From positions 3,335,501 through 3,399,500 of the forward strand of contig NZ_CP019437.1 of NCBI RefSeq assembly GCF_001940525.2: a stretch of DNA of 64,000 nt. Direction: 5' to 3'. This document shows, piece after piece, positions 53,241-63,762 of the stretch. Origin of the DNA: Thioclava nitratireducens (GTDB lineage: Bacteria > Pseudomonadota > Alphaproteobacteria > Rhodobacterales > Rhodobacteraceae). The notes below the pieces were generated by a model, which was not told the DNA's origin, did not search any database, and saw nothing but the letters and a program-made list of their open reading frames with translations. A program made the translations under genes and the position numbers. Numbering within the stretch: position 1 is the stretch's first letter; the number at the start of each line of letters is the position of its first letter.

Positions 53241-53932
53241 TCATTTCAAGCTATCTGAAAGCCTGGACCGACCTGCTGCGGCCCGGCGCGATGAAAGTCG
53301 TGGGCTTCGGCGTGGCGCTGTCGCTGGGCCTTCTGGTTGCGATCTATGCCGCGATGGTGATGCTGATCGGCTGGCTGATCCCCGACAGTTTTTCGCTGCC
53401 CTTCATCGGCGAGATCGGCCATATCGACACCGCGCTGTCGATCGTCTCGGCGGGGGTGATCCTCTTTGCATCGGTCTTCCTGATGGTGCCCGTGGCCTCC
53501 GCCTTCACCGGTTTCTTCCTCGAAGACGTGGCGGAGATGGTGGAGGACGTCCACTACCCGACGCTGCCGCCGGTGCGCAAACTCACCTTCGCGGAAGGGA
53601 TGCGCGACACCGTACGCTTCTTCGGCGTGATCCTTGCGGCCAACATCATCGCGCTGATGATCTACCCCTTCGTGATCCCGCTTGCGCCGCTGATGTTCTT
53701 CGGGCTCAATGGCTACCTTCTGGGGCGTGAATACTTCCAGATGGCGGCTTTCCGGCGGATGGAACGCGAGGCGGCGCTCGAACTTTACGAACGCAACAAG
53801 GTCACGATCTGGGCCGCGGGCGCGCTGATGGCGGTGCCGCTGTCGATCCCGCTGGTGAACCTGTTCGTGCCGGTGCTGGGAGCCGCAGGCTTCACCCACC
53901 TCTTCCACGCGATCACCGGTCGCCGTGGATAA
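53237..53932 (+). CDS. EI24 / CysZ-like membrane protein
   Basis: A 231-residue inner-membrane protein with about four to six hydrophobic segments. ASAFTGFFLEDVAEMVEDVHYP and NGYLLGREYFQMAAFRRM are the usual EI24-domain landmarks (CysZ-type proteins, some of which mediate sulfate uptake). In Rhodobacteraceae this family often lies next to a nitroreductase gene, as here, with a four-base ATGA overlap. Sulfate transport is possible but is not specifically indicated by context. Confidence 0.82.
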   Translation: MIISSYLKAWTDLLRPGAMKVVGFGVALSLGLLVAIYAAMVMLIGWLIPDSFSLPFIGEIGHIDTALSIVSAGVILFASVFLMVPVASAFTGFFLEDVAEMVEDVHYPTLPPVRKLTFAEGMRDTVRFFGVILAANIIALMIYPFVIPLAPLMFFGLNGYLLGREYFQMAAFRRMEREAALELYERNKVTIWAAGALMAVPLSIPLVNLFVPVLGAAGFTHLFHAITGRRG

Positions 53933-53953
53933 GGGGCGGCGCCGAGGCGCCGC

Positions 53954-54631
53954 TCACATCTCTTCCTTGATGCCCTTGCGGATCAGCAGCCAGTTCACCG
54001 GGTAGGCGGTCACGAAACCGGCCATCATCGCGATCTGCATGGCGAACCAGAATTCCGGGTCGGCGGCGTTGATCTCCGCGCCCCAGAGCCCTTTGAACAC
54101 GGCGAAATGGAAGATCGCCATCATACCGTACATGCCGATCTGCCACGAGGTGAGCGAAGCCACATCGGCCTTCGCCGCCTCCTTGAGTCCCTCGCCAAGC
54201 CCGAGCCCGCGCATCGGGGCGATCGAGAAATACTGGAACACGATCCCGATCGCGAGGGCGAAGACGTAATCGAGCCCCCAGACCGCAAAGATCTTGTGCC
54301 CCCAGAAATCCGGCCAGCCGAACGCGACCAGAATCACTGGAACGGCGAGCGCGAGGTTCTCGGCCAGAATGTCACCCAAGGTGCAGCCCGCGCCGCAATG
54401 CAGTGTCCCCTTCGCGACCGAGACCGGGAAGGGCGCATTACCATGGCCCGGAAAGCGACTGTGCAACCAGATTACTAGTGGTCCGCCAAACAGCCCGCAA
54501 ATCGGCCAGACCCACGCCATGATGGCCATGTGAGGCGGGTTTCGACGCACCTGCACGAGAAGATAGATGAACGAGAGCACGCCTACAGCAAGCGATAACC
54601 AGCTCAGAACGGTAAACCAGTTTGGTGTCAT
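53954..54631 (-). CDS. DUF4396-family membrane protein
   Basis: A 225-residue inner-membrane protein with about six helices. GTLHCGAGCTLGDILAEN is the signature of DUF4396 (two cysteines in a helix), preceded by IMAWVWPICGLFGGPLVIW. The family is of unknown function; the cysteines and preserved HCGAGC motif suggest metal or redox chemistry, which is not established. The start at 54631 follows AAGGAGCC. It is 55 bases after the DUF1467 gene and may share its transcript. Confidence 0.85.
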   Translation of the reverse strand: MTPNWFTVLSWLSLAVGVLSFIYLLVQVRRNPPHMAIMAWVWPICGLFGGPLVIWLHSRFPGHGNAPFPVSVAKGTLHCGAGCTLGDILAENLALAVPVILVAFGWPDFWGHKIFAVWGLDYVFALAIGIVFQYFSIAPMRGLGLGEGLKEAAKADVASLTSWQIGMYGMMAIFHFAVFKGLWGAEINAADPEFWFAMQIAMMAGFVTAYPVNWLLIRKGIKEEM

Positions 54632-54686
54632 GGGAGGCTCCTTTCAGCCCCCCAACCCGGCTGATCAGATGCGGTTCCCGGCGCGG

Positions 54687-54956
54687 TCAGCGGCGCAACT
54701 GCCCGAAGAAGTCGATATCTTCCAAAGTGATGATCCCCGACAGCAGCACTGCCGCGATGACCGCCCAGAGCACGATGGTGACAACGGTGGTGATCTTCAC
54801 CTTCGCGCCCAGATGCGCCTCGTGCGGTGCGCCTGCGGGAGTGCCCGGCACGACCTCGTCCACATCGCCTTGCGTTTTCAGACGAACCGGCAGGACCATG
54901 AAGAAGATCATGAACCAGATCACCGCGAAGAGAATGATGCCGCCCGTGAGACTCAT
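54687..54956 (-). CDS. DUF1467-family small membrane protein
   Basis: An 89-residue protein with two membrane helices (GGIILFAVIWFMIFFMVLPV and TTVVTIVLWAVIAAVLLSGII) separated by VRLKTQGDVDEVVPGTPAGAPHEAHLG, the standard arrangement of DUF1467, found beside methylmalonyl-CoA epimerase genes in many alphaproteobacteria. Start and the preceding stop share one base with mce. Function unknown. Confidence 0.9.
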   Translation of the reverse strand: MSLTGGIILFAVIWFMIFFMVLPVRLKTQGDVDEVVPGTPAGAPHEAHLGAKVKITTVVTIVLWAVIAAVLLSGIITLEDIDFFGQLRR

Positions 54957-55360
54957 CAGACCTGCTCCAGTTCGATCAGGCAGCCGTTGAAATCTTTCGG
55001 GTGCAGGAACAGCACGGGCTTGCCATGCGCACCGATCTTCGGCTCACCGCTGCCCAGAACCCGCGCGCCGTCCGCCTTGAGCTTGTCGCGGGCCTCGAGG
55101 ATGTCCTCCACCTCGAAACACATGTGATGGATGCCGCCCGCGGGGTTCTTTTCCAGAAAGCCGTTGATCGGACTGTCCTCGCCCAGCGGGTAGAGCAGTT
55201 CGATCTTGGTGTTGGGCAGTTCGATGAAGACGACCGTGACGCCGTGATCGGGCTCGTCCTGCGGCGCGCCAACATTGGCACCCAGCGTGTCGCGATACTT
55301 GGCCGAGGCCGCCTCGAGGTCAGGCACGGCAATGGCGACATGGTTCAGGCGTCCGATCAT
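54956..55360 (-). CDS. mce: Methylmalonyl-CoA epimerase
   Basis: A 134-residue VOC-fold metalloenzyme that interconverts (R)- and (S)-methylmalonyl-CoA in propionyl-CoA use. LNHVAIAVPDLEAASAKYRDTLG has the first metal His, GIHHMCFEVEDI the second His, and LIELEQV the C-terminal metal Glu. HPKDFNGCLIELEQ is also characteristic. Followed directly by the DUF1467 gene (one-base overlap). It could serve propionyl-CoA formed by acuI or from other sources. Confidence 0.94.
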   Translation of the reverse strand: MIGRLNHVAIAVPDLEAASAKYRDTLGANVGAPQDEPDHGVTVVFIELPNTKIELLYPLGEDSPINGFLEKNPAGGIHHMCFEVEDILEARDKLKADGARVLGSGEPKIGAHGKPVLFLHPKDFNGCLIELEQV

Positions 55361-55528
55361 CTGGGTCTCCTCCGGTGATATGGATCAAGGGGTAGCGGGG
55401 CGTATCGGTTCGCGCAAGCCTGGATGCCCCTGTTCGCGTTAACACGGAGTTAGGCACTTTGCCCCTTACTGGAGAGGACCTGCCGAATCTCGAGAATCCG
55501 ACGATTTCCATATCGACTGGGGGCCGCC

Positions 55529-56242
55529 ATGAGCGACACGATACCGAACCCGACCCGCACTCCGACGCCGGAGCGTCCGCTGACCGGACTGACGGTGCTG
55601 TTGGTGGAGGACAGCCGCTTCGCCTCCGAAGCGGTGCGTCTCCTGTGTCTGCGCTCGGGCGCACGAATCCGTCGCGCCGATTGCCTCGCCTCGGCGGACC
55701 GCCACCTCAAGACCTACCGCCCTTCGATCGCGATCGTGGATATGGGCCTGCCCGACGGATCAGGCGGCGATCTCATCGCCGAAATCCGAGGGTTGCACGG
55801 CCCGCATCCGGTGATCCTCGGCACCTCGGGCGATACCGCGCTGAAGGAGGCCGCTCTTGCCGCGGGGGCGAACGGGTTCCTCGACAAACCGATCGAGAGC
55901 CTTGCGCTATTTCAGGACACGATCCTCTCCGCCCTTCCCGAAGAGATGCGCCCGCTCGGGTGGCGCCCGCTCGCCGATCTCGTGGTCGAACCGGACCCGC
56001 TCGCGCTGCGTGACGACCTGCAACGCCTATCGAACCTCCTGCACGCGGTCGGGGCGGGCATGCCGCTCCCCGCCCTGCCCTACGCGGCGCATTTCTTGTC
56101 GAGCGTCGCCCGCTCGGCGCATGACGCGGCACTTGGAGACGCGGCGCAAAGGCTCGGCCGCCGCGGCGGCCCATCGCGCGACGACATGACCCGGGTCACG
56201 GAATTGCTCGACGAGCGGATCGCGGCGGCCGGGGCATTCTGA
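55529..56242 (+). CDS. Response regulator receiver protein with a helical C-terminal region
   Basis: A 237-residue protein with a receiver domain: LTGLTVLLVEDSRFASEAVRLLCLR has the acidic pocket, SIAIVDMGLPDGSGGDL the phosphoryl-acceptor Asp, ILGTSGD the Thr/Ser, and GFLDKPIES the lysine. The last 90 residues (from MRPLGWRPLADLV) have no recognised DNA-binding or enzymatic output domain. They are helical and contain AAHFLSSVARSAHDAALGDAAQRLGRR, loosely like a histidine phosphotransfer helix but not convincingly. It may act by protein contact. It is followed after 68 bases by a hemerythrin-domain gene on the same strand. Confidence 0.83.
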   Translation: MSDTIPNPTRTPTPERPLTGLTVLLVEDSRFASEAVRLLCLRSGARIRRADCLASADRHLKTYRPSIAIVDMGLPDGSGGDLIAEIRGLHGPHPVILGTSGDTALKEAALAAGANGFLDKPIESLALFQDTILSALPEEMRPLGWRPLADLVVEPDPLALRDDLQRLSNLLHAVGAGMPLPALPYAAHFLSSVARSAHDAALGDAAQRLGRRGGPSRDDMTRVTELLDERIAAAGAF

Positions 56243-56310
56243 CGCGGTCGAGGAACCGCCCGCAAGACTTCGCGTTGCCAAAACGAGTTGAAGCAACGGA
56301 GGACCGCCAG

Positions 56311-56787
56311 ATGAGCTCGATCTACGACGCCATCAAGCAAGATCACGAAAACCACCGCGCCCTGATGAAGAAGATCGCCGATACGTCCGGCGACAGCGCC
56401 GCGCGCACCGAAGCGTGGAAAGAGTTCTATTACGACATCAAGTCCCACGCAGCCGCCGAGGAAGAGACCTTCTATTCCAAGCTGATGACCAAGACCTGGG
56501 GCCAGGATTCCGCGCGCCACTCGGTCGAGGAACATGCCGAGCTCGACGATCTGCTCGAAGAACTCAACGAAATGGACATGGCGAGCCCCGGTTGGCTCAA
56601 CAAGTTCCACAAGCTGGAGCATGATTACAACCACCACATGGACGAGGAAGAGGACGAAATCTTCGGCCGTGCCAAGGAAGTGATCGACGACAGCGAGATC
56701 GAGGATTACGGCGAGAAATTCGTCGCGCGTAAGAAAAAGGAGATGAAGCTGGTCGACGAGAAGCGGAACGACGACCCTGAAGGCTGA
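56311..56787 (+). CDS. Hemerythrin HHE-domain protein
   Basis: A 158-residue protein of the bacterial hemerythrin-like (HHE) type. Probable iron ligands are AIKQDHENHRALMKKI, SHAAAEEETFYSKL, SVEEHAELDDLLEEL and EHDYNHHMDEEEDEIF, each in a helix of the four-helix bundle. Such proteins bind O2, NO or repair iron centres; the role here is not known. The ATG at 56311 follows GGAGGACC; a longer frame from 56275 lacks a normal start. The gene ends before a strong bidirectional terminator facing aspS. Confidence 0.86.
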   Translation: MSSIYDAIKQDHENHRALMKKIADTSGDSAARTEAWKEFYYDIKSHAAAEEETFYSKLMTKTWGQDSARHSVEEHAELDDLLEELNEMDMASPGWLNKFHKLEHDYNHHMDEEEDEIFGRAKEVIDDSEIEDYGEKFVARKKKEMKLVDEKRNDDPEG

Positions 56788-56868
56788 TCGGGCTTCCACC
56801 TGAGGCTGGCGCGGCACCTGCCGCAAAACATTCCGCTGCGGCTGCATCTTTCCTCCGACGCGAATAGA

Positions 56869-56902
56869 AAAAGGCCCCGCTCGATCCCGAGCGGGGCCTT
56901 TT
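56869..56902. terminator. Bidirectional rho-independent terminator between the hemerythrin gene and aspS
   Basis: AAAAGGCCCCGCTCG (56869-56883), loop ATCC, CGAGCGGGGCCTTTT (56888-56902): a perfect 15-base-pair stem flanked by A4 and T4, usable from both convergent genes. Confidence 0.92.
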
Positions 56903-56925
56903 AGATTCGGACGATAGCGCCGGGA

Positions 56926-58704
56926 TCAGTCTTCTTGAGGAAGAACCCGCAGGCGCAGCTCGCGCAGCTGTTCGTTCATCGGCTCCGACGGCGCGCCCAT
57001 CATCAGGTCTTCTGCGCGCTGGTTCATCGGGAACATGATGACTTCGCGGATATTTGCGGTATCGGCGAGGATCATCACGATCCGGTCGATGCCGGCGGCG
57101 CAACCACCGTGCGGCGGGGCGCCGTATTTGAACGCCTTGACCATACCGCCGAAGCGCTTCTCGACCTCGGAGGCCGGGTAGCCCGCGATCTCGAACGCCT
57201 TGTACATCGTCTCGAGCTTGTGGTTCCGGATCGCGCCGGAAAGGATCTCGTAACCGTTGCAGGCGAGGTCATACTGGTAGCCTTTGACCTGCAGCGGGTC
57301 GCCTTCCAGCGCCTCCATGCCGCCCTGCGGCATCGAGAACGGGTTGTGCGAGAAGTCGATCTTGCCCTCGTCATCTTCCTCGTACATCGGGAAGTCGACG
57401 ACCCAGGCGAACTTGAACTTGGTCTTGTCTGTCAGGCCCAGCTCTTCGCCGATTACGTTGCGCGCACGACCGGCGACGCCCTCGAAACTCGACGGCGCGC
57501 CGCCGAGGAAGAAGGCCGCATCGCCTTCGCCCAGACCCAGCTGCGCGCGGATCGCCTCGGTCCGCTCGGGGCCGATGTTCTTCGCCAGCGGGCCTGCGCC
57601 TTCGAGCGAGCCATCCTCTCCCTTGCGCCAGAAGATGTAGCCCATTCCCGGCAGGCCCTGCTCCTGCGCGAATTTGTTCATCCGGTCGCAGAACTTGCGC
57701 GAACCGCCCGTGGGGGCCGGGATCGCGCGGATCTCGGTGCCGTCCTGCTCCAGCAGCTTGGCGAAGATGGCGAAGCCCGAGTCGCGGAAGTGATCCGAGA
57801 CCACCTGCATCTCGATCGGGTTGCGCAGGTCGGGCTTGTCCGAGCCGTATTTCAGCATCGCCTCGGCATAGGGGATGCGGGGCCAGTTCGGATCGACGGT
57901 GCGGTCGTCGCCGAATTCCTCGAACACGCCCTGGATCACCGGCTGCATCACGTTGAAGATGTCTTCCTGCTCGACGAAGCTCATCTCGACGTCCAACTGG
58001 TAGAAGTCGGTGGGCGAACGGTCGGCGCGCGGGTCTTCGTCACGGAAGCACGGTGCGATCTGGAAATACTTGTCGAAGCCGCCGACCATGATCAGCTGCT
58101 TGAACTGCTGCGGCGCCTGCGGCAGCGCGTAGAACTTGCCCGGGTGCAGACGCGAGGGCACGAGGAAGTCGCGTGCGCCTTCGGGCGAGGAGGCGGTGAT
58201 GATCGGCGTCTGGAACTCGTTGAAATCGGCGTCCCACATGCGTTTGCGCATGGATTTCACGACATTCGAGCGCAGGATCATCTTGTCATGCAGGCTCTCG
58301 CGGCGCAGGTCGAGAAAGCGATAGGACAGACGGGTCTCTTCGGGATATTCCAGCTCGCCGAAGACCGGCAGCGGCAGTTCCTCGGCCTCACCCAGGATTT
58401 CGATGTCGCGAACATAGACCTCGATCTCGCCGGTCGGAATCTTCGGGTTGATCAGGCTCTCGTCGCGCAGTTTCACGGTGCCGTCGATGCGGATCACCCA
58501 TTCCGAGCGCACTTTCTCCATCGTCTTGAACGCCGGACTGTCGCCGTCGCACAGAACCTGCGTCATCCCGTAATGGTCGCGCAAATCGATGAAGAGCACG
58601 CCTCCGTGATCGCGCACGCGATGGACCCAGCCCGCAAGGCGGACGGTCTCACCGGCGTTGGCGGCGCTCAGATCGGCGCAGGTATGGCTGCGAAAGGCAT
58701 GCAT
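56926..58704 (-). CDS. aspS: Aspartyl-tRNA synthetase
   Basis: A 592-residue class II synthetase, the usual length of bacterial-type AspRS. N-terminal anticodon-binding OB fold ([23 protein letters not shown]), motif 2 ([24 protein letters not shown]), a bacterial insertion (GAD domain) in the middle, and motif 3 ([13 protein letters not shown]). It attaches aspartate to tRNA-Asp (and in many alphaproteobacteria also to tRNA-Asn; not determinable here). The ATG at 58704 ([13 protein letters not shown]) opens the conserved domain. Confidence 0.96.
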   Translation of the reverse strand: MHAFRSHTCADLSAANAGETVRLAGWVHRVRDHGGVLFIDLRDHYGMTQVLCDGDSPAFKTMEKVRSEWVIRIDGTVKLRDESLINPKIPTGEIEVYVRDIEILGEAEELPLPVFGELEYPEETRLSYRFLDLRRESLHDKMILRSNVVKSMRKRMWDADFNEFQTPIITASSPEGARDFLVPSRLHPGKFYALPQAPQQFKQLIMVGGFDKYFQIAPCFRDEDPRADRSPTDFYQLDVEMSFVEQEDIFNVMQPVIQGVFEEFGDDRTVDPNWPRIPYAEAMLKYGSDKPDLRNPIEMQVVSDHFRDSGFAIFAKLLEQDGTEIRAIPAPTGGSRKFCDRMNKFAQEQGLPGMGYIFWRKGEDGSLEGAGPLAKNIGPERTEAIRAQLGLGEGDAAFFLGGAPSSFEGVAGRARNVIGEELGLTDKTKFKFAWVVDFPMYEEDDEGKIDFSHNPFSMPQGGMEALEGDPLQVKGYQYDLACNGYEILSGAIRNHKLETMYKAFEIAGYPASEVEKRFGGMVKAFKYGAPPHGGCAAGIDRIVMILADTANIREVIMFPMNQRAEDLMMGAPSEPMNEQLRELRLRVLPQED

Positions 58705-58945
58705 GGGAGGCTCCCGGATCGAGAATTGCGTATAGTCGCGCCGATACACCCGTTGAGAGCGCAAAAGTCAAGCTGTGCGGAGGAACACAGGCACGTCTCG
58801 AGCCGATCACGCGCGCGTGGCTCGAAAAAGAGTAAATTTTCGGTTAACTTCAGTGAGAACGGGAACTTTGGTAATTTCACAAAGGTTACCGTCGTGAAGA
58901 CACACGCTGGAGCCTGCCAGCCCCGGCACGATCCGGAGAGACCGC

Positions 58946-60184
58946 ATGAGAGCTTGGGACTCGCTTCTCGACCGTATGTTGCGCCACCTGATCCGCAGGG
59001 GCACACTCGAACTCGTCTATCCTGACGAAACCCTCATACGCTATGGCGACGGCACCGGGAATCCGGTCCGCGTTACCATGAGCAACCCGGAACTGACGAA
59101 GAAGATCGTGCTGCGGCCCGACCTCGGTGTCGGCGAAGGCTACATGAACGGCGACTATACGATTGCCGATGACGACCTGCGCGGATTTCTCGCGCTCGCA
59201 ATCCGCAACCAGACCGGCTCGGGCATGCCATGGTTCGAGAAGCCGCGCGAGGCGAGCCGCTTTTTCGGTCGCCGTTTCGCGCAGTTCAATCCGGTCAACA
59301 AGGCCCGCACCAACGTGGCGCATCACTATGACCTGTCTGGCGAACTTTACGATCTCTTTCTCGACGAGGATCGGCAATATAGCTGCGCCTATTTCGAGCG
59401 TCCCGACATGACGCTGGAGGAGGCGCAGGAGGCCAAAAAACGCCATATCGCCAAGAAGCTGCTGATCGAACCGGGGATGACCATTCTTGACATCGGCTGC
59501 GGTTGGGGCGGCATGGCGATGACGCTGGCGCGCGATTTCGGCGCGAAAGTGGTGGGCGTGACGCTCTCGACCGAACAGCACGCGCTGGCCCGCAAGCGGG
59601 TGAAAGAGGCCGGGCTCGAAGACAAGATCGACATCCGTCTGACAGACTATCGCGACGTGACCGACAAGTTCGACCGCATCGTCTCGGTCGGCATGTTCGA
59701 GCATGTCGGCGTGCCCCATTACCGGGAATATTTCGCGAAGGTCCGCGAGTTGCTGAAACCGGGTGGCATCTCGCTGATCCATTTCATCGGACGTTCAGGC
59801 CCCGGCGGCGCGACGGCCGATTTCATCACCAAATACATCTTCCCCGGCGGCTATTGCCCCGCCATGTCCGAAGCGTCGAACGCGGTCGAACACGAAGGGC
59901 TCATCACCACCGATCTCGAAGTGTGGCGGCTGCATTACGCGGAAACGCTGCGCCACTGGTGCGATCGGTTCGAGGCGAATATCGACAAGGCGGTCGCACT
60001 CTATGACGAGCGGTTCTGCCGGATGTGGCGCTTCTACCTCGTGGCCTCGGAGATGGCCTTCCGCCATGGCGGACAGGTCGTGTTCCAGTACCAGCTGGCC
60101 CATGAGGTCGGCGACGTGCCGCTGACCCGCGATTACCTCTATCGGGACGACGACGAACAGGAACACAGGCTGGCTGCCGAATAG
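58946..60184 (+). CDS. cfa: Cyclopropane-fatty-acyl-phospholipid synthase
   Basis: A 412-residue cytoplasmic, membrane-associated methyltransferase that adds a methylene bridge to unsaturated acyl chains using SAM. ILDIGCGWGGMAMTLARDFGAKVVGVTLSTEQHALA is the SAM site, YDLSGELYDLFLDEDRQYSCAYF and GGYCPAMSE are typical of CFA synthases, and NVAHHYDLS is conserved. Protects membranes in stress. A gap of 241 bases with no clear promoter pattern separates it from aspS (divergent). Confidence 0.93.
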   Translation: MRAWDSLLDRMLRHLIRRGTLELVYPDETLIRYGDGTGNPVRVTMSNPELTKKIVLRPDLGVGEGYMNGDYTIADDDLRGFLALAIRNQTGSGMPWFEKPREASRFFGRRFAQFNPVNKARTNVAHHYDLSGELYDLFLDEDRQYSCAYFERPDMTLEEAQEAKKRHIAKKLLIEPGMTILDIGCGWGGMAMTLARDFGAKVVGVTLSTEQHALARKRVKEAGLEDKIDIRLTDYRDVTDKFDRIVSVGMFEHVGVPHYREYFAKVRELLKPGGISLIHFIGRSGPGGATADFITKYIFPGGYCPAMSEASNAVEHEGLITTDLEVWRLHYAETLRHWCDRFEANIDKAVALYDERFCRMWRFYLVASEMAFRHGGQVVFQYQLAHEVGDVPLTRDYLYRDDDEQEHRLAAE

Positions 60185-60365
60185 GCGGGTATCCCCTCAC
60201 CGGGCCGAAATCGGGTCGCGCCCTCGCCGCGCGCGGCCTTGGCGGGGTTGGGCCCGCGCCTTCGCGTCATCCCGCAACCCGGCTATCGCGTCCTGACCCT
60301 CTTGCGACGCCTGACCCTTTGCGTATAAAGCGCCTCAATTTGCGCAGCGACCAGAGGGGATTCCC

Positions 60366-63300
60366 ATGCCGAAGAGAACAGACATCACGTCAATCCTCAT
60401 TATCGGCGCCGGGCCCATTGTGATCGGGCAAGCCTGCGAGTTCGACTATTCGGGTGCCCAGGCCTGCAAAGCCCTCCGTGAAGAAGGCTACCGCGTCATC
60501 CTCGTCAACTCCAACCCCGCGACGATCATGACCGATCCGGGTCTGGCCGACGCCACCTATATCGAACCGATCACGCCGGAAGTCGTGGCCAAGATCATCG
60601 AGGCCGAGCGCCCCGACGCGGTGCTGCCGACGATGGGCGGGCAGACCGGCCTCAACACGGCGCTTGCTCTGGCCGATATGGGCGTGCTGGAGAAATTCGG
60701 CGTCGAGCTGATCGGTGCGAACCGTGACGCGATCGAGATGGCCGAAGACCGGAAGCTTTTCCGCGAGGCGATGGACCGGATCGGCCTCGAGAACCCGAAA
60801 GCGACCATCGTATCCTCGCCCAAGCGTGAGAACGGCACCTATGACGTCAACGAGGGTGTGCGTCAGGCGCTGGTCGAGCTGGAGCATATCGGCCTGCCCG
60901 CGATCATCCGCCCCGCCTTCACGCTGGGCGGCACCGGCGGCGGCGTGGCCTATAACCGCGAAGACTACGAGCGCATTTGCCGCTCGGGCCTCGACGCCTC
61001 TCCCGTCTCCCAGATCCTCGTCGACGAGTCGCTGCTGGGCTGGAAGGAATTCGAGATGGAGGTCGTGCGCGACCGCGCCGACAACGCCATCATCGTCTGC
61101 GCCATCGAGAACGTCGACCCGATGGGCGTCCATACCGGTGACTCGATCACCGTGGCGCCCGCGCTGACGCTGACCGACAAGGAATACCAGATCATGCGCA
61201 ACGGCTCGATCGCCGTGCTGCGCGAGATCGGCGTCGAGACCGGCGGATCGAACGTGCAATGGGCGATCAACCCCGAAGATGGCCGCATGGTCGTGATCGA
61301 GATGAACCCGCGCGTATCGCGCTCCTCGGCGCTAGCCTCCAAGGCCACCGGCTTCCCGATCGCCAAGATCGCGGCGAAACTCGCCGTGGGCTACACGCTG
61401 GACGAGCTCGACAACGACATCACCAAGGTCACGCCCGCCAGCTTCGAGCCGACCATCGACTATGTCGTCACCAAGATCCCGCGCTTCGCCTTCGAGAAAT
61501 TCGCAGGCTCCAAGCCGGAGCTGACGACGGCGATGAAATCGGTGGGTGAGGCGATGGCGATCGGCCGGACCTTCCACGAATCCGTGCAGAAGGCGCTCGC
61601 CTCGATGGAGACGGGCCTCAGCGGCTTCGACGAGATCGAGATCGACGGCGCGCCGGAGAAAGCCGCCGTCATCAAGGCGATCTCGCAGCAGACGCCCGAC
61701 CGGATGCGCCTGATCGCGCAGGCGATGCGCCACGGGCTGAGCAATGAGGAAATCCAGCACGCGACCGCGTTCGATCCGTGGTTCCTCGCCCGCATCCGCG
61801 AAATCGTCGAGGCCGAGAACGAGATTCGCAAGAAGGGCCTGCCGCTCGACGAAAAGGGTCTTCGCAATCTCAAGATGATGGGCTTCACGGACGCGCGTCT
61901 CGCCAAGCTGACTGGCCGCGACGAAGCGCAGGTCCGCCGCGCCCGCCGCAACCTTGGCGTCACCGCGGTCTTCAAGCGCATCGACACCTGCGCCGCCGAA
62001 TTCGAGGCGCAGACGCCCTACATGTACTCGACCTACGAGGCCCCCGCGATGGGCGAGGTCGAATGCGAGGCGCGTCCCTCCGACCGCAAGAAAGTGGTCA
62101 TCCTCGGTGGCGGTCCGAACCGGATCGGCCAGGGGATCGAGTTCGACTATTGCTGCTGCCACGCCTGTTTCGCGCTGACCGACGCGGGTTACGAGACCAT
62201 CATGGTCAACTGTAACCCCGAGACCGTATCGACCGACTACGACACCTCGGATCGCCTGTATTTCGAGCCGCTGACGCTGGAGCACGTCCTCGAAATCCTG
62301 CGGGTGGAGCGTGACAACGGCACGCTGCACGGCGTGATCGTGCAATTCGGCGGCCAGACGCCCCTGAAACTCGCAAACGCGCTGGAGGCCGAAGGCATCC
62401 CGATCCTCGGCACCACGCCCGACGCGATCGACCTTGCCGAAGACCGCGAGCGGTTCCAGGACCTGCTCAACCGGCTGGGCCTGAAGCAACCGGTCAACGG
62501 CATTGCCAGCTCCGACGAGCAGGCCTTCGAGATTGCGGGCCGCGTCGGCTATCCGCTGGTGATCCGTCCCTCCTATGTGCTGGGCGGCCGCGCGATGGAA
62601 ATCGTGCGCGACCTCGACCACCTCAAGCGCTACATCAAAGAGGCGGTGGTGGTCTCGGGCGACAACCCGGTGCTGCTCGACAGCTATCTGGCGGGCGCCA
62701 TCGAGGTGGACGTGGATGCGCTCTGCGACGGCGAAAGCGTCCATGTTGCGGGCATCATGCAGCATATCGAGGAAGCCGGCGTCCACTCGGGCGACTCCGC
62801 CTGCTCGCTGCCGCCCTACTCGCTGAGCCCCGAGATCGTGGCCGAGCTGAAGGTGCAGACCGAGAAGATGGCCAAGGGCCTCAACGTGGTCGGCCTGATG
62901 AACGTGCAATTCGCGATCAAGGACGGCGAGATCTATGTGCTCGAAGTGAACCCGCGCGCCTCGCGCACCGTGCCCTTCGTCGCGAAAGCCACAGACTCGG
63001 CCATCGCCTCGATTGCGGCGCGCCTGATGGCGGGCGAGAAGCTGTCGGCCTTCCCGGCGCGCCCGCCCTACCCCGAAGGCGTCGGCCCCGACACGCCGCT
63101 GCCCTTCGCCGATCCGCTGACGCTGGCCGATCCGCAAACGCCGTGGTTCTCGGTCAAGGAAGCCGTGCTGCCCTTTGCCCGCTTCCCGGGTGTCGACACG
63201 CTTCTCGGCCCGGAAATGCGCTCCACCGGCGAGGTGATGGGCTGGGATCGCGACTTCCCGTCGGCCTTCTGGAAAGCCCAGCTCGGCGCGGGCACCGTGC

Positions 63301-63695
63301 TGCCTGAAAGCGGTCGCGTGTTCTTCTCGATCAAGGATTCCAACAAGACCGACGATCTGGCCGAGGCCGCCGCCACGCTGATCTCGATGGGCTTCACCAT
63401 CGTCGCGACCGGCGGCACCGCCGCTTGGCTCGCCGAGCATGGCGTGGAAAGCGAGAAGGTGCTGAAGGTCTATGAGGGCCGCCCGAACATCGTCGACCGG
63501 CTGAAGAACGACGAGATCGACCTCGTCTTCAACACCACCGATGGCAGTCAGGCGATCTCGGACAGCCGCGACATCCGCGCGGTCGCGCTCTATGACAAGA
63601 TCCCCTACTTCACCACCGCCGCCGCTTCGATCGCCGCCGTCGCAGCGATCAAGAGCCGCAAAGAGGGCGAAGTCCACGTCCGCTCGCTACAGTAA
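60366..63695 (+). CDS. carB: Carbamoyl-phosphate synthase large chain
   Basis: A 1109-residue enzyme making carbamoyl phosphate for arginine and pyrimidine synthesis. Two ATP-grasp halves are plain: [22 protein letters not shown] near the start, and the equivalent [20 protein letters not shown] in the second half; [12 protein letters not shown] and [12 protein letters not shown] are the paired ATP-grasp loops. The C-terminal allosteric MGS domain begins near [10 protein letters not shown] (about residue 980). Length is slightly above that of E. coli CarB (1073), which is common in alphaproteobacteria. Followed by a terminator. Confidence 0.97.
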   Translation: MPKRTDITSILIIGAGPIVIGQACEFDYSGAQACKALREEGYRVILVNSNPATIMTDPGLADATYIEPITPEVVAKIIEAERPDAVLPTMGGQTGLNTALALADMGVLEKFGVELIGANRDAIEMAEDRKLFREAMDRIGLENPKATIVSSPKRENGTYDVNEGVRQALVELEHIGLPAIIRPAFTLGGTGGGVAYNREDYERICRSGLDASPVSQILVDESLLGWKEFEMEVVRDRADNAIIVCAIENVDPMGVHTGDSITVAPALTLTDKEYQIMRNGSIAVLREIGVETGGSNVQWAINPEDGRMVVIEMNPRVSRSSALASKATGFPIAKIAAKLAVGYTLDELDNDITKVTPASFEPTIDYVVTKIPRFAFEKFAGSKPELTTAMKSVGEAMAIGRTFHESVQKALASMETGLSGFDEIEIDGAPEKAAVIKAISQQTPDRMRLIAQAMRHGLSNEEIQHATAFDPWFLARIREIVEAENEIRKKGLPLDEKGLRNLKMMGFTDARLAKLTGRDEAQVRRARRNLGVTAVFKRIDTCAAEFEAQTPYMYSTYEAPAMGEVECEARPSDRKKVVILGGGPNRIGQGIEFDYCCCHACFALTDAGYETIMVNCNPETVSTDYDTSDRLYFEPLTLEHVLEILRVERDNGTLHGVIVQFGGQTPLKLANALEAEGIPILGTTPDAIDLAEDRERFQDLLNRLGLKQPVNGIASSDEQAFEIAGRVGYPLVIRPSYVLGGRAMEIVRDLDHLKRYIKEAVVVSGDNPVLLDSYLAGAIEVDVDALCDGESVHVAGIMQHIEEAGVHSGDSACSLPPYSLSPEIVAELKVQTEKMAKGLNVVGLMNVQFAIKDGEIYVLEVNPRASRTVPFVAKATDSAIASIAARLMAGEKLSAFPARPPYPEGVGPDTPLPFADPLTLADPQTPWFSVKEAVLPFARFPGVDTLLGPEMRSTGEVMGWDRDFPSAFWKAQLGAGTVLPESGRVFFSIKDSNKTDDLAEAAATLISMGFTIVATGGTAAWLAEHGVESEKVLKVYEGRPNIVDRLKNDEIDLVFNTTDGSQAISDSRDIRAVALYDKIPYFTTAAASIAAVAAIKSRKEGEVHVRSLQ

Positions 63696-63722
63696 GCGAC
63701 CGCGCCAGTTCAGAAAGACATG

Positions 63723-63762
63723 TGTCCTCCGAAGCACAAGCTTCGGAGGACATTCATTTTTC
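63723..63762 (+). terminator. Rho-independent terminator after carB
   Basis: TGTCCTCCGAAG (63723-63734), loop CACAAG, CTTCGGAGGACA (63741-63752), followed by TTCATTTTTC: a perfect 12-base-pair stem and T tract, 27 bases after the stop. Confidence 0.9.

Noticed and set aside
53936-53953. Terminator between the EI24 and DUF4396 genes
   Set aside because: GCGGCGCC and GGCGCCGC form a short hairpin, but the loop is only 2-4 bases and no T tract follows on either strand.
58705-58945. RpoE-type or CtrA-type promoter upstream of cfa
   Set aside because: GATCA and GAGTAAAT occur, but neither spacing nor bases fit the consensus well enough to report a site.
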